A stretch of 64,000 nucleotides of DNA from [Phialemoniopsis] sp. UDSM-2020 (Eukaryota; Ascomycota; Sordariomycetes; Thyridiales; Thyridiaceae), in the NCBI GenBank assembly GCA_018873225.1, contig JAEILZ010000003.1, positions 4,960,001 to 5,024,000 of the forward strand, given 5' to 3'. A program made the position numbers and the translations under genes. Below are positions 20,041-32,000 of the stretch, piece by piece. Every line of letters starts with the position of its first letter. Within the stretch, counting starts at the first letter, position 1. The notes beneath the pieces were generated by a model. It was not told the DNA's origin. It saw only the letters and a list, made by a program, of their open reading frames with translations, and made no database searches.

Positions 20041-21847
20041 ATGCATACAGAAAATACCTCTGATCCGTATTGGGTCGACTTGGGAGCCATTCCCGCCCCT
20101 GGGGTCAAGTCTATCCCCTATGTCCTCGCCACCTTCATCGCGTTGCTCTTCATGAACTCGCTCTGGAAGACCAAGCCGAGTGCTCCACTCCTGACGCCCA
20201 AACAACCCTTCGAGTTCAGCGAAACCAGAGTCAAGAAGGAGTATGTCACGGGCGCGCGCGAGATGCTGCGGACCTGGTTCGCCGCCAACCCGGATAAGCC
20301 CGTGCGCCTCAACACCGACGTCGGCGAGATGACGATCTTGCCTCCGCACATGGCCGACGAGATCCGCAATGACCCACGCTTGAGCTTTGGAAAATGGACA
20401 AAGACTGTATGTGTTTCCCAAAAGGAAAAACCTAAACCGAGTAGCATATCACGACTGACTGTATTGAGAAAGGCCTTTCATGCCGGCATCCCAGGCTTTG
20501 AAGGATTCCGCGAGGGCTTTCGTCCTGGGGACATCTTCCAAAAGGTCATCATGAAGGATCTGACCAAGCATCTGAGTACGAACCTGGCACAAATCCCGAC
20601 GGAGAGACTGCTTTTTAACACAAAGGGTGATCCACAGATAAGGTCACCGAGCCCCTAGCAGAAGAAACCGCCATGGCCCTCCCCGAGATCTTCACCGAGA
20701 ATCCAGGTATGCAAGACACCCCATCCAAAGTCGGCATCGTATCACGCCCTCTAACCACAAGAAACCCAGATTGGCACACGATTGTCCTGCGCGACGCAAT
20801 CCTGCACCTCGTCGCCCGTATCTCCTCGCGCGTTTTTCTGGGGGACAAGCTCTGCCGCAACGAAGCCTGGCTGCGCGTCACGCAGGACTATACGACGGCC
20901 GCCTTCCGCGCCGCCGAGGAGCTGCGCCTCTGGCCTTCTAGTATCAGACCGCTCGTGCACTGGTTCCTGCCCAACTGCGCGCGGGCCCGGGCCATGGCGC
21001 GCGAGGCGCGGTCCATCATCGCGCCGTTGGTCGAGGAGCGACGGCGGGACAAGACGGCATCGCGGGGTGAGGAGGATACGGTGCAGTACGAGGACGCGAT
21101 CGAGTGGTTTGAGCGGTGCGCCAAGGGCGAATACTACGACCCCGTCGTGTCGCAGCTTACCATGTCTGTCGTGGCGATTCATACCACGAGCGATCTTGTC
21201 TGTCAGGTGCTGGCCCAGCTGGTGCGGCACCCGGAGGTGGTTGACGACCTGCGGGAGGAGATGTCGAGGATCCTGGGAAAGGAGGGGTGGAAAAAGACGT
21301 CGCTTTACCACATGAAGCTGCTCGACAGCGTCATCAAGGAGTCGCAGCGCCGGAAGCCCATCGGCATGGGTAAGACCACCCCTTCCCCCACCAGGCGATC
21401 GCCTCTCTCGCTAACACGTACTAAGTTACCATGCGCCGCTACGCCTACAAGACGATCCAGCTGTCTGACGGCACCGTCGTGCCCAAGGGCAACTTCCTCG
21501 CCGTGTCGAGCCACAAGATGTGGGACCCGGAGGTCTACGCCGACGCCGAGAGGTGGGACGGCTACCGCTTCTACCGCATGCGCGAGACGCCCGGCAAGGA
21601 GAACGCTGCGCAGAGCGTCACCACGGGTCCGGAGTTTCTCGCCTTCGGACACGGGCAGCACGCGTGCCCGGGCCGCTTCTTCGCCGTCAACGAGGTGAAA
21701 GTCGCGCTGATTCATATCCTCATGATGTACGACCTGCGTCTGCCTGAGGGTGCTGATGCGCAGCCCGTGGCGTATGGATTCACTCTTGGGCTGCGCCCTG
21801 ATTTGAAGATGGATGTTCGACGCCGTGAGGGGGTTGTTGAAGTGTAG
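20041..21847 (+). CDS. cytochrome P450 A
   Basis: Five exons: 20041-20406, 20473-20575, 20638-20706, 20770-21369 and 21426-21847. They join in frame to 519 residues. One N-terminal membrane anchor (about 25-43) predicts ER attachment. The I-helix region around SVVAIHTTSDL lacks the classical AGxDT and reads HTTSD. The ExxR motif is KESQRR, and the heme loop FGHGQHACPGR (Cys ligand) is near residue 450. Closest in look to the fungal ent-kaurene-oxidase/CYP68-like group; this is inference from motif style. It would hydroxylate or oxidise a small lipophilic substrate. It ends 201 bp from the convergent P450 B. Confidence 0.92.
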
Positions 21848-22048
21848 AGAGGAGTAGACTAGCCAGAGATGCTCTAAAGAGCAGAAAGCCTGCAGTATCG
21901 CATGTGGCTGGATTCGTTGAGCTATGGTACAAGTATATGGACTTTATTAGATTGATCCAATTTAGTTACTCGATAGAAAAGCAAGGAAAGGCTGAACGTC
22001 AAATCACTCTTCCAACCCATATGATCGTCTTCTTAATCATACCCTGGC

Positions 22049-24004
22049 TCATCCACGTTTCGTGAAGATCAGGTCAAGCTTAGGGAGAACCAACGTGAAC
22101 GTGTCTCTCTGTCCTTTGATAAACGCCTCGGGATCCTCATCAGGCGCAAAAGATACGTCCCAGCGCCGGACAATCTGCGAAGTCACCCATCTGATTTCCA
22201 TCAAGCCGAGTTGCTTTCCAATGCAAGAGTAACGGCCTAAATTTGAAGATTGATTAGTAGACAGATACATGGCTCTGATGTCCGCAGTGCTGGCCTACCT
22301 GTGCCAAAGGGAACAAACACACCACCCTCCTTGACCATTGCCGGCTTTGTTGTCCATCGCTCGGGCACAAAGTCATCTGGCCGCTCAAAGTTTCTCTCGT
22401 CTACACAGTGAATACGGTCAGCGATTATAAGCTTCAATCAGATGTTGTAGCATTGTTAACAGGGTCCTTGCCTCGTAGCTGGGTGTATGTGGGTACTTGA
22501 ACAAGAGTGTCTGCGGGGAGAAATGTGTCGCCAATTTGCAGTCCCTGCGGCGGAATGATCCTCTGGACTCCAGATGGCACGGGCGGGTGAAGCCGAAGCG
22601 CCTCGTTGATCACGGCTTCGAGGTACGGTAACGTTGCCACGCTCCGTATGTCTATGTGCCCCTGGCGCTCAAAGACCCCGTCGACTTCCTTCTGGAGCGT
22701 CTTCAGGGAGTCTTGGTGGCAGGCCAACTGGAAGAAGAGGCCTCCAAGACTGGCAGCCACCGTGTCACTGGTCATCTAATCAGCTATCGCTTGCCCCAGG
22801 TATATGAAAGACATCACTCACCTTCCAGCCACGGCAATCAAATACGCATCACCCTCCAAATCCATCTCCTCCTGCGCTGTGGGCTTCACCTTGGCATTAT
22901 GCGCCTCGAGCAGCGGCGAGAAAACATCAGGCATCTCGGGCTCCTTCTTCCGGCGCTCGCTGACCTGCACCTTGAGCCAGTCCCAGAAGCGCTTGTGTTC
23001 AGCGTTGAGGATGGGGGTGGCCTTGAAGATGGGGAAGAGCCAGAGCATGTGGCTGAAGAGGCCGATGTTGGTCATGTCGGCGTGCAGGACGCGCATAAAG
23101 TAGTGCTTGACGCCGTCGCGCAGCATGCCAAACGACTTGCCCCAGGCCAGGTCGCCCATGACGTCAAAGCTGTAAAAGTTGAACCAGTCGCTGACGTTGA
23201 CGGGGGAGCCCTCCATGCGCGAGAGCTGTTCGAGCAAGTTGTTGGTGTGGCGGATGACTCTGGGCTCGTAGTCCCGCAGGGCTGTGGGAGAGATGTCGCC
23301 GATGATCAGCAAGGTCTTCGTTGTTTTGTAAATACTCTGAAGGGTCTCTGTACTGACCTTTGGCACTAAAGGCGCGGTCCCAGACCTTGCGGCGGACGAG
23401 GTGCTCTTGCTTGTCTCGAATCATGTGCAGAGAGATGCGAGGCTGGAGAACATTGTACCATGGGCCCTTAGTAGGGTTTATCAGGAGCAAGGGCAGAGCC
23501 CGAGGGTCGTTGATGGATATCTCGGAAGGCCCTTTCCGTCTGTTAGCAAACAATTAAGTCTCGGTCTGAGGTCGCTCGGTCTATCATACCCACTCGGACG
23601 AAATCACCGTACTTGCGATGCAGACGCTGGACTTCGTCGTAAAGGTGAAGGTTCTTGAACGACAGTGCAGTGATGTAGAGATTGGAGAACCGGGCCAAAA
23701 AGGGGCCTGGAAAACGACGCAGGCGATGGAACCAGCCTCGGTAGACCATCATGCTGGTGTAAATCCCCAGAATCAGGAAGGCTTCGAGGGTCACTGCCGC
23801 GGTGCCCGCTTTGAGGAGAGAAGGATAGGCATCTGGAAGCGACCTCGCCAACACGGCTGTAGCTGCCAACGGCAAAAGCGCAAACGTGCCGATCAGTTTG
23901 GTCGTGGCCATATCCCACTCGCCAACGCGGAAGACTGCAAGATGTAGCACAACGCCCGCGGCGAAGGCTACCGATTTCGAGATGTTTGCCGTTATCTCGA
24001 TCAT
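22049..24004 (-). CDS. cytochrome P450 B
   Basis: Six exons: 24004-23590, 23531-23358, 23281-22822, 22767-22472, 22400-22299 and 22236-22049. They join in frame to 544 residues. The N-terminus has several hydrophobic segments (about residues 10-90), more than the usual single anchor. PGP-type hinge RRFPGPFLARFSN follows. The I-helix AGSDTVAAS is restored by splicing exons 3 and 4. ExxR is EALR in helix K, and the heme loop is FGTGRYSCIGK, also completed across an intron. The fourth intron uses a GC donor (GCAAGG at 22471). This architecture (N-terminal TM bundle, FxxGxxxCxGK) is common among CYP52/CYP65-like fungal tailoring P450s. Substrate unknown. Confidence 0.93.
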
Positions 24005-25337
24005 CTTGGAGGGCTAACATGCGTCGAGACTTTGTTGGAATACAAATTAAAGCCGTCTCAGGAATCCAGTCGAGTTTTAATACCGCTTTGAAACCTGATC
24101 GAGGGCATTGCGCAACCCGGCCGCCAACAAAGCTCCAACGACACGGCATATCAGAGGGTGTCATGCAGTTAATGTCTGATATGCAATGAAACACCGGTGG
24201 AGTTCTGTACGACACTGATCTCTTGTTCCGTGTTGGAAACGCCATCTGTCTATTCGTAATGCTCGTGATGGCTGCAGGCTCTGCTACGGATGTGTGCTAT
24301 GCAGCGGTGCATCGGCAGTGTCTGTTGTCCCCTTGAGGGGGTAGTCGGGTACTCGACCCCCAGGCGAGTTGCCGAGTGCGTCCGTGCCGGCGAACCCCTC
24401 CTCTTTGCGCCCGTCCTGCCGTGCGACGTTGTATGCGGGGCCGTGATAACACAGCAAAGTGCAGCTCGAGCTTGATTGATCAGTAAGCCCATGCCTTCAA
24501 GTGTATCAAGGTCAAATCAAGTCGTAGCTATTAGAAGGAGGGGGGGCGAATGTCGTCTTGGCTGACCAGAGCTTGTGTGCTCCAAATCAGGGTTGAGATG
24601 GGAGACTCAACCAATGACCGTTTCAGTACTCAAGTATGGCAGGATGAATAAGGCAGCCACTCTTCCTTCCCCCAAATGACCTCTATCTTGCAAGGTTGCA
24701 GGCCTGAGATTTGGGCATCTACGTTTCCTACGTAGTAAGCATCAACATTTGGAAGGAGATGGGTAGCCCCGATGCCAGGCCTTGAACGAGCGCGTATTGA
24801 GCATGTGTTCTGATTTCCAAAGCCTCACCTGATTGCTGCTAATCTTACAGCACCATACTCTTCTTTTCATTTGCAAGTTGGTTTAAGATGCTTACAGGAA
24901 ACCAAAAGCACAAACGTGACCCCTGTCGCCGGGCGGTCCTACCTTGGCTGTACTTTAAAGGCAGAGTGGGGCGCCGCCAATGAAATCGTAACGTCATTCC
25001 ACGCCCTCAGCTCCTCAGCTCCCGCTCTTCCGTGCAACAGCACACCTGTAGCCTGGCTCCCTCGCCTTGACATTTCCTCGTTGCATTGTGCCCAAGTCGA
25101 TCAATCTGCATCTTGTGTTCTACATCTCATCCATCTTGCTCCTCTATTATACTCCAAGCAATTCCTCTTACAACACAAAGATACTGTAGCATTTAGCTCA
25201 AAAATCGCAGTCTTCATTCTACACGCTCGCACCCTACATGCCCCCGCGCCCAATCGCGCCCACCACTCTGCCAACAACATAGCACGACTCTTCATTTCCT
25301 ACAGACAAACACCCCGGAAACAGTACGCTACGACGCC
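24005..25337. other. intergenic, upstream of P450 B and of the lipid-droplet-type gene
   Basis: 1.33 kb between divergent genes, with no convincing gene. Near the right side are a CCAAT box (24977-24981) and a CRE half-site ACGTCA (24991-24996). They lie 340-360 bp before the start at 25338. The last 200 bp are C-rich and look like a 5' UTR. Confidence 0.55.
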
Positions 25338-26125
25338 ATGTCCATAATCACGAATACCGCCGCGGCGACCTTCTCCTACGCCGGGCGCCAGCTCGACCGC
25401 GTCGTCCCGCCCGATACGCGTAAGCAGGCCTACGCTTCGGCCGTCGACTTTGCCCACCAGCGGCCTTTGCTATTCGTACGTTTCTTCCTGCTACATATCC
25501 CTTTCATCTCTCAGGTGACTAACTTGCACGTCACAAACAGGCCTTCATCGTAGCCCAGGCGACAATCTCCTTCCTCCCGATCGTTCTCTTCGTCTCCTTC
25601 GTCGCCTCGCTGCTCTTCTTCACCGCCCTCGCCGCATTCCTGTTCCTATGCTTCTGGCTTGCAGTCGCCCTGCTCTTCTTCGTGCCCGCCGTCCTGCTCA
25701 CGTCAGGCTTCGCCCTGCTCGTCTGGGCCTGGGCCGCCGGTTCATACCTTGTCCTGCGCAAGGTGTACGACATCCTCATTGCCCCCTCATCGACTGACGT
25801 TGCCAATAACGACGATTCCAGCGACGACGATGCTGGCTACATGGTACTCTACGACAAGAGAAAGAAGCAGCCACACCAAAAGAAGCGGCTGGCAAAACGC
25901 CACGATGATGACGACAAGAAGCCTCTGCACAACGGCGACGCAAATGACAAGCCAGCTACCAACGGCGACGGCGCACAAGACGAACACAACGGCATCGACG
26001 CCAACTTAGACCTTGTCAAGACAGTGGCCGACCCAGTCAGCGGTGGGGACATCAAGATCTTTGCGCCTACTACTCCCGCGCAGAAGGACGACCAAGGTCC
26101 CGCCCAGGGCGACCCCGAGCCCTAG
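25338..26125 (+). CDS. promethin/LDAF1-like lipid-droplet assembly membrane protein
   Basis: Two exons, 25338-25475 and 25541-26125 (intron GTACGT...AACAG), give 240 residues. After about 45 hydrophilic residues comes a block of nearly 80 hydrophobic residues (about 47-125) that would form two to four hairpin-like membrane segments. An acidic/lysine-rich tail rich in Asp follows. A long paired hydrophobic hairpin with short loops is typical of the promethin/LDAF1 and Ldo group, which acts with seipin at ER-lipid-droplet contacts. This assignment is from architecture. The stop is TAG at 26123-26125. The same frame then stays open to 27988, so the two reading frames may form one gene (see 26126-27988). 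Confidence 0.7.
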
Positions 26126-27988
26126 AAGGGCTGCCTTGCCCTCACGTATGCCCAGGGCAACACTCTTTTGGACGGCATACAGTTCGCCAAGACGGTGGTC
26201 GACCCCGCCACTGGCAGGAGCTTCGAGTACTTCGAGAGCTTGGATAGCCTCGAGAGTGGCAGGAGCTTCGATATCTACATGCCCGCTTCCATCTCGCAGA
26301 CCGACAAGCGCGGCTCGCTGTCTTCCGTCAGTTCTGATGACAGCCAGGATGATGATGACGAGGAGCTCTGCCCGCAGAACGGCAAGCGTGACCCGGTGTC
26401 GTTCGACATCCACGACGACGAGGAGGAGGAGCTACCCCGCTCGCAGAACCCATCGCAGAACGACAGGCGTGACCTGGTACACTTCGGCATTCACAATGAC
26501 GACGAGGAGGAGCCACCCCGCTTACCAATCCGCTCGCTGAAACGGAAACGCTCGCTCAACCGCTCGCAATATCACTGGCAGTGCGGCAGGCCTAACCTGT
26601 CGCCCATCGACGAGACCAAGGTTCATGATGATGATGATGACGCCTGGCGTGATTCGCCGTCATTCGTCGGTTTTGCGAACAAGGAAGAAATGGAGCCCGC
26701 CAAGATAACGTCTAGCGCGTACAAGGTCTACCAGGACGCGCTCGAGAATGTGATCGACTCGGAACAGTCCGAAATCTCCGGGGACGGCGTAATGGTGGTG
26801 CCAGAGCTCAGGGCGCCCTTGGCAGATATGCTGGGTCAGCAAAAGACATTCCAAGTTGATGACCAGGAGTTCGCGCAGAGGCTCAAGCAACAACAAGCTG
26901 GCAAGGCCGTTCGTGTCCCGGACCACATTTCGAAAGTGATCACGGAGAAGACTGTTGATGAGCGGGAATGGGCGCAGAGGATCGCGCAACAAGCTAGCGA
27001 GGCCGATCCCGTCCCGGACCACATTGCGAAAATGATCATGCAGCAGGAGAGGGAGCTGCAGGCAGAGGAGATCTTCGACAAGTCCGCCAAGCGTGTTCAG
27101 ACGCATCTTCAGGTGCCCAAGGACATCGCGGAAATGATTGTGCAAGCGCAGAAAGAGGTGCAGGAAGCAGAGCTTCTTGAACGTCTCAACGAAGTTACCA
27201 AGACCTCTCCCAACCCAGACGACGCTGCGGATAACCTCATGCAAAAAGCCAAAATTCTACAGGAAAGCCTGGCGGATTCAACGTCCCAGCTGAGGAACTT
27301 GACGGACAAGATAGTTGGAGAGGGCCAGGGCAAGACGGCGGAGGCAGCCAAAGCATCATCGAGCAAGGGTGGAGAGGAGTTCGCGCAGAGGCTTCAGGAA
27401 CAAGCTGATGAGCAAGAATTCGTGAAGAGGCTCCAACAAGGCCAACAAGGATGCGAGTCCGTTCGTATCCCGGACCACATTGCGAAAATGATCATAGAGA
27501 AGGAGAAAGAGCTGCAGGCAAAGGGACTCGTGGACACAGCCGCCGAGAGTGTTCAGGTGCAACTTCAGGTGCCGGACTACATCGCGGAAAAGATTACGCA
27601 AGCACAGAAAGAGGCGCAGGTATCGCAGCTTCTAAAAAATGTTGATGAAGCTTTGAAGGCCTCTTCCGACCCAGTTGATGCCGCGGATAACCTTGTGCAA
27701 AAGGCGAAGATTCTGCAGGACAGCATGGCGGACGTCACAGGCCAAATACAGAAAATGACGGACAACATAGTTGGACAGGTTGAGGCGGCAAAGGCAGCCA
27801 ACGCCTCATCGAGCAAGGGGGAAGAGAAGGAGCCGACGGCGGCGGAGGCACCGACCGATGGAAAGACACAGGAAGAGGCGACGGAGGCAACGAGCAGTGT
27901 GCCGCCATCGGGACAGCGGGCGCCGGGGCAGTCGAAGAAGAGCAAGAAAAAGGGCAAGGGAAAGAACAAGATCCTACGCTGGGGTTGA
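26126..27988 (+). CDS. acidic repeat/coiled-coil protein, in-frame continuation after TAG
   Basis: Open in the same frame as the preceding gene directly after its TAG. The first ATG is only at 26279, yet codons 26126-26278 look coding: QFAKTVVDPATG echoes LVKTVADPVSGG just before the stop. The following protein has Asp/Glu-rich runs with a doubled motif (FDIHDDEEEE, FGIHNDDEEE). It then has two tandem units of about 170 residues (26867-27376 and 27377-about 27826), each with paired xVPDHIAKMI / VPxxIAExI motifs and long Glu/Gln/Lys-rich helices. The C-terminus is Lys/Ser-rich and ends KNKILRWG. Options: stop readthrough, an intron removing the TAG (weak donor GTCAGC upstream), a recent nonsense mutation, or an independent gene starting at 26279. 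Function unknown. Confidence 0.65.
   Translation, partial: KGCLALTYAQGNTLLDGIQFAKTVVDPATGRSFEYFESLDSLESGRSFDIYMPASISQTDKRGSLSSVSSDDSQDDDDEELCPQNGKRDPVSFDIHDDEEEELPRSQNPSQNDRRDLVHFGIHNDDEEEPPRLPIRSLKRKRSLNRSQYHWQCGRPNLSPIDETKVHDDDDDAWRDSPSFVGFANKEEMEPAKITSSAYKVYQDALENVIDSEQSEISGDGVMVVPELRAPLADMLGQQKTFQVDDQEFAQRLKQQQAGKAVRVPDHISKVITEKTVDEREWAQRIAQQASEADPVPDHIAKMIMQQERELQAEEIFDKSAKRVQTHLQVPKDIAEMIVQAQKEVQEAELLERLNEVTKTSPNPDDAADNLMQKAKILQESLADSTSQLRNLTDKIVGEGQGKTAEAAKASSSKGGEEFAQRLQEQADEQEFVKRLQQGQQGCESVRIPDHIAKMIIEKEKELQAKGLVDTAAESVQVQLQVPDYIAEKITQAQKEAQVSQLLKNVDEALKASSDPVDAADNLVQKAKILQDSMADVTGQIQKMTDNIVGQVEAAKAANASSSKGEEKEPTAAEAPTDGKTQEEATEATSSVPPSGQRAPGQSKKSKKKGKGKNKILRWG
26867..27826 (+). repeat. 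two ~170-codon tandem repeat units within a coding frame
   Basis: Both units begin with the nucleotide run GAGTTCGCGCAGAGGCT and keep the same order of motifs: FAQRL, VPDHIAKMI, DAADNL-QKAKILQ, then a Lys/Ser-rich close (SSSKGGE / SSSKGEE). Divergence between them is moderate, so the duplication is not very recent. Confidence 0.75.
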
Positions 27989-29029
27989 CACGTGGACGTA
28001 TGGCAACGGTTAGTGGGATTATGATTACGGCGTGCTTTGGCGTTATGTCTTCTAGGGTATTGGTCTTTGATGCTTTCTTGGATGGTTCTTGACGGGCGGA
28101 CGGGAAAGCTTTTTGCATTTTCAAAAGTTGGTCATTCAGGATTTGGCCCTAGGGCGGACGGAGCTTCGACATTGATTACTTGAGCACTCTCTCTTTTTTA
28201 ATGTGTAGGACAAGATCATGGTTAGCCCCTTTTCTTTAGAGGAGTTGGACACACCGGCAAAGCTTTTACTTATTACACTGTTCTTTGGTGCCTCAACATG
28301 ATCATCGAAACGTCTGCAAATCAGTAGCCAAGTCATGCAAGAAGAACTCTTGATTTTCAAATATCTCTCTCTTCCTTCCAAGGAACCCCGAGTCAACACA
28401 GGCCAATCAAGGAACGAGACCTGTTTCACTCTCGGTTCTATCGCCGTTTCCCAGATCTCTATATGCATTCAACTGTTTTGATCCGTATGTTTGCATCGCA
28501 AAACGAGAGTCCCCAGTGTCAAAACCCTTCTAAAAGTACAAGTACACATCGCGCATCGCGGAAACGAGAAACCAGAAAAACACTGAAAAGGGCAACGATA
28601 AGTCAAAGAGTATTTTGTCTTTCTTCGTCCATAATTCCTACACAAACGGAACTGCCAACTGTAAAGAGGCACAGCCGTGGCCTCCCAGAGTGGCCCGGGG
28701 TTGCAATGATAAAAAGGCACCGACAAACTCTTCCCTGTATCCCATAAACTCCCAAAAGAATAAAATCAAAGGGCAAGCAAAACACCTCTCCCACTGCAAC
28801 AACGTCCCGTTGCCCTCTGCAGATGGTTCACGTCTCGTGAACTCTCCCCTGCTTGATTTGATATACAGCTCCCCAATCCCCGTCTCCCCATGCATAGAAA
28901 GAATGAAAAATCAAATGCCAGTAATGGACTTTTAGCGTGCATGTGTGCGTGCGTGTTTCTCCCCCTCCTTTATCAACCCAAGGCCAGCTCCTGAATGCAA
29001 TCAATGCCACGCCCGGGCACCTGCGAGAC
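27989..29029. other. intergenic between converging genes
   Basis: About 1.0 kb between the 3' end of the repeat protein and the INO80 stop. A frame through 28828-29029 is read-through of the INO80 intron and 3' UTR, not coding. No gene seen. Confidence 0.6.
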
Positions 29030-32000
29030 CTAAATGTCCATCTCGCCATCCGCAATAGCAAGCCTCTGCTTCGTCGTCTTGGCCTTTTTGGTCGTGCCCC
29101 GCTTGCGCTTGCCGCCCTTAGCATCGGCGTCGACGACGGGCGTCGCCGTGCCCGAGGGCCGGTCGTCAAAGTGTCCTTCGCCTGCAAAACTGTCAGCAAA
29201 CTGTACTCCATATCATGGTTCCCAGAAGAGAAGTACTCACCCTCATGGTACATATCATCAAGACTGACCCCGCCACCGTCTCCACCCGCCGCAGCCGCCG
29301 CCGTAGCGCGCTTCTTGCGCCCGCCTTTCTTCTTGGCCTGCTTGTCGTACTCGCCGCTCTCGAGTAGCTCCTTCTCGCGTCGCTCAATCATCTCGGCCTG
29401 CTCGTCGTCGGCGAGCCACATGGCGATGTCGCGGTTGCGGTTCTCCGGCGCGCGGCGGCCCGAGAAGTCGACGCCCGCCGTCGACGCGCCCGCGCCGCCC
29501 GAGATGACCACGCGCTGCACCTCCTCCTTCTGCAGCGCGCGCTTGCGGATCCGCTCCTCGATCGTGCCGCGCGTGATGAGACGGTACACCGTGACCTGCC
29601 GCGTCTGGCCGAGACGATGGGCACGGTCCATGGCCTGCGAGTCGATCGTGGGGTTCCAGTCCGAGTCGTAGAAGATGACCGTGTCAGCAGCCACCAGGTT
29701 GATGCCGAGACCACCGGCACGCGTCGACAGCAGGAAAATGAAGATCTCTGGACGAGTTTGGAAGTCCTGCACCGTGTCACGTCGGTCCTCGAGCTTGGTC
29801 GAACCGTCGAGGCGGCAGTACTTGTAGTTCCGGAAGGTGAGATACTCCTCCATAAGGTCGATCATCCGAGTCATCTGGAAGTACAGCAGGACACGGTGGC
29901 CCTCCTCCTTGAGCTTGAACAGGAGCTGGTCGAGCTTGGCCAGCTTGCCAGAGTCGGTGACGAAGCGACGCATCGAGGGTGTGCTGATATTGTTGAACCT
30001 CTTCTTCTCGACGTCGGGCTGCGGTAGAAGGGCCCTGGTGGGGTAGTTGTCGGGCGAGACCTTTTGGTTGATGAGTGCCTTCTCCTCGAGCGGGTTGGGG
30101 CCGTAGAGAGCGCGTCGCATCGGGACGTTGAACATGACGTTCTCGTTCTCGATGACGGCGCCACGGCTGTCGCAGACAATTTCAACGGGCGGTGCCGAGG
30201 CGTTGGGTCGACCAGCTTGGTCCAAACGCGTGAGGCCAGTGTTGTCGTACGTCTCGCGCGAGACGTTCATCAGCCTGTTCAGTACACCCTCGCCAGTGAT
30301 GTCGGCCAGGGGCTTGCGGTCGGCGCGCTTGACAATGGAGAACATGGCATGCGCAGGAGTGAACTTCTTGTCTTCGGGCTCGTCGTACGCAACGTTCATC
30401 GCACCAAGACGGCTGGGCTTCTGCGCAAGGCGGGCAGCTCGGGTGAACACGTCCTCACGAGCAGCCTTGGATACCTCGCCAACACTCGTGTCGGCAAAGC
30501 GCAGCCAAGAGAAAGAGTCCTTGCCCTCCAAGCTGTCCCGCATGTTGTCAGGCGTCCAGATGTTCATCATATGATCCAGATATTTATTCCTGAAGCCAGC
30601 CCGCAGGTTGTCATTGCCGGGAACCCGTAACCTGCCGCCCTCACGCCACAAGAGTTTGGGCAGGGAGTACTCGATAGGGCTGCGGACAGAGTAGCCAACG
30701 GCAACATTGTTGCCCTCGCGAGCAAACGATGCAGTCTCGGCAAACGTGCTCATTGAGTAGGGCGACGTCGTGTCGGCACGCTCAAACAGATCGGGATGGT
30801 TGCACACCTTCCTGAACTGCATGACGAGGTTCATCAGCGTACCCGAATCGTTGTCGTCGCCCATCGTCGCCTTCTCGATGAGGTCCATGATGCTGATCTG
30901 GTTCCTGAGGTTGGCGTACATGGCGCGCTGGCGGTAGGTGAGATCACAGAAGACGTCGAGCTCAATCTTGTCGCCAAGCTCCTTCTGCACATGCTTCTTG
31001 ACACGACGAAGCATGAACGGCTTCAGGATCATGTGCAGACGCTTGAGCTGGTCCTCGTTGAGCTTGGTGTTGCTCTGCGCGTGCGACTCGATATCCTTCG
31101 AGAACCACTCGCTGAACTCGTCGTGCGAATCGAACAGCGACGGCATGATGAAATGGAGCAGAGCCCACAATTCCTGCATGTTGTTCTGGATGGGCGTGCC
31201 CGTGAGAAGCAGACGGTTACGGCAGTGATAGTTGAGCAAGACCTTCCAACGCGAACTCTGCGAGCTCTTGATAGCCTGGGCCTCGTCGAGAATCATGTAC
31301 TGCCACTTCATCTTGGACATATAGGCGACATCAGCAACGACCAGCTGATACGAGGTGATGAGCACGTGGAACTGGGCGTCCTTCTTGTACTTGGAGTGCT
31401 TCCGGTCCCAGAACTTCCGCAGAACCTTACGGTCGCCTGCGGAACCCCAGTAGGGAAGGACCTTGAACTCGGGCACAAACTTCTTGATCTCCTGCTGCCA
31501 GTTGTGCAAAGTGGAGGCGGGAGCGACGACGATAAACGGACCCCAGATGTCGTGCTGCTCAGCAAGATAGGCCATGACGGAAATAGACTGGACAGTCTTT
31601 CCGAGACCCATCTCATCGGCAAGGATACCGTTGATGCCCTGCTCGTAGAGATTGACGAGCCAGTTGAGACCCTTGAGCTGGTACTCCTTGAGCTGGGCGT
31701 TGAGCATCTTGGGCTGCTCGATCTCGATGTCGCCAAGACCGGTCGGATTCTGGAAGTTCATCTCGCCCTCCTCGTCCATCTCCATGTCATCGGCGTCGCG
31801 GTTGAACTCGCGAGCCTTGGCCTGCGCCTCAGCGATGGCGTTCTGGGCGTTCGCCATGGCCGCCTCGTGCAGCTTGTCCTCGTCCTCTTCCTCGAACGTG
31901 AGGTTCTCGAAGTTGGTGACCTTGCTGACGGCGCCCGAGGAGGGCTCCTTGACATTGATGTGGTTCGTATCGGGCGCCTTGTCCTTCTCCTCGACAGCGA

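Noticed and set aside
24280..24480. GC-rich stretch considered as a structured RNA or tRNA
   Set aside because: No A-box/B-box pair or cloverleaf could be laid out; no tRNA was found elsewhere either.
24871..25347. 158-codon frame before the lipid-droplet-type gene
   Set aside because: Overlaps its likely promoter and 5' UTR, shows no domain, and has C-rich low-complexity sequence.
28828..29240. C-terminal end of the long INO80 frame
   Set aside because: Reads through the last intron; splicing at 29240-29182 gives the known basic C-terminus instead.
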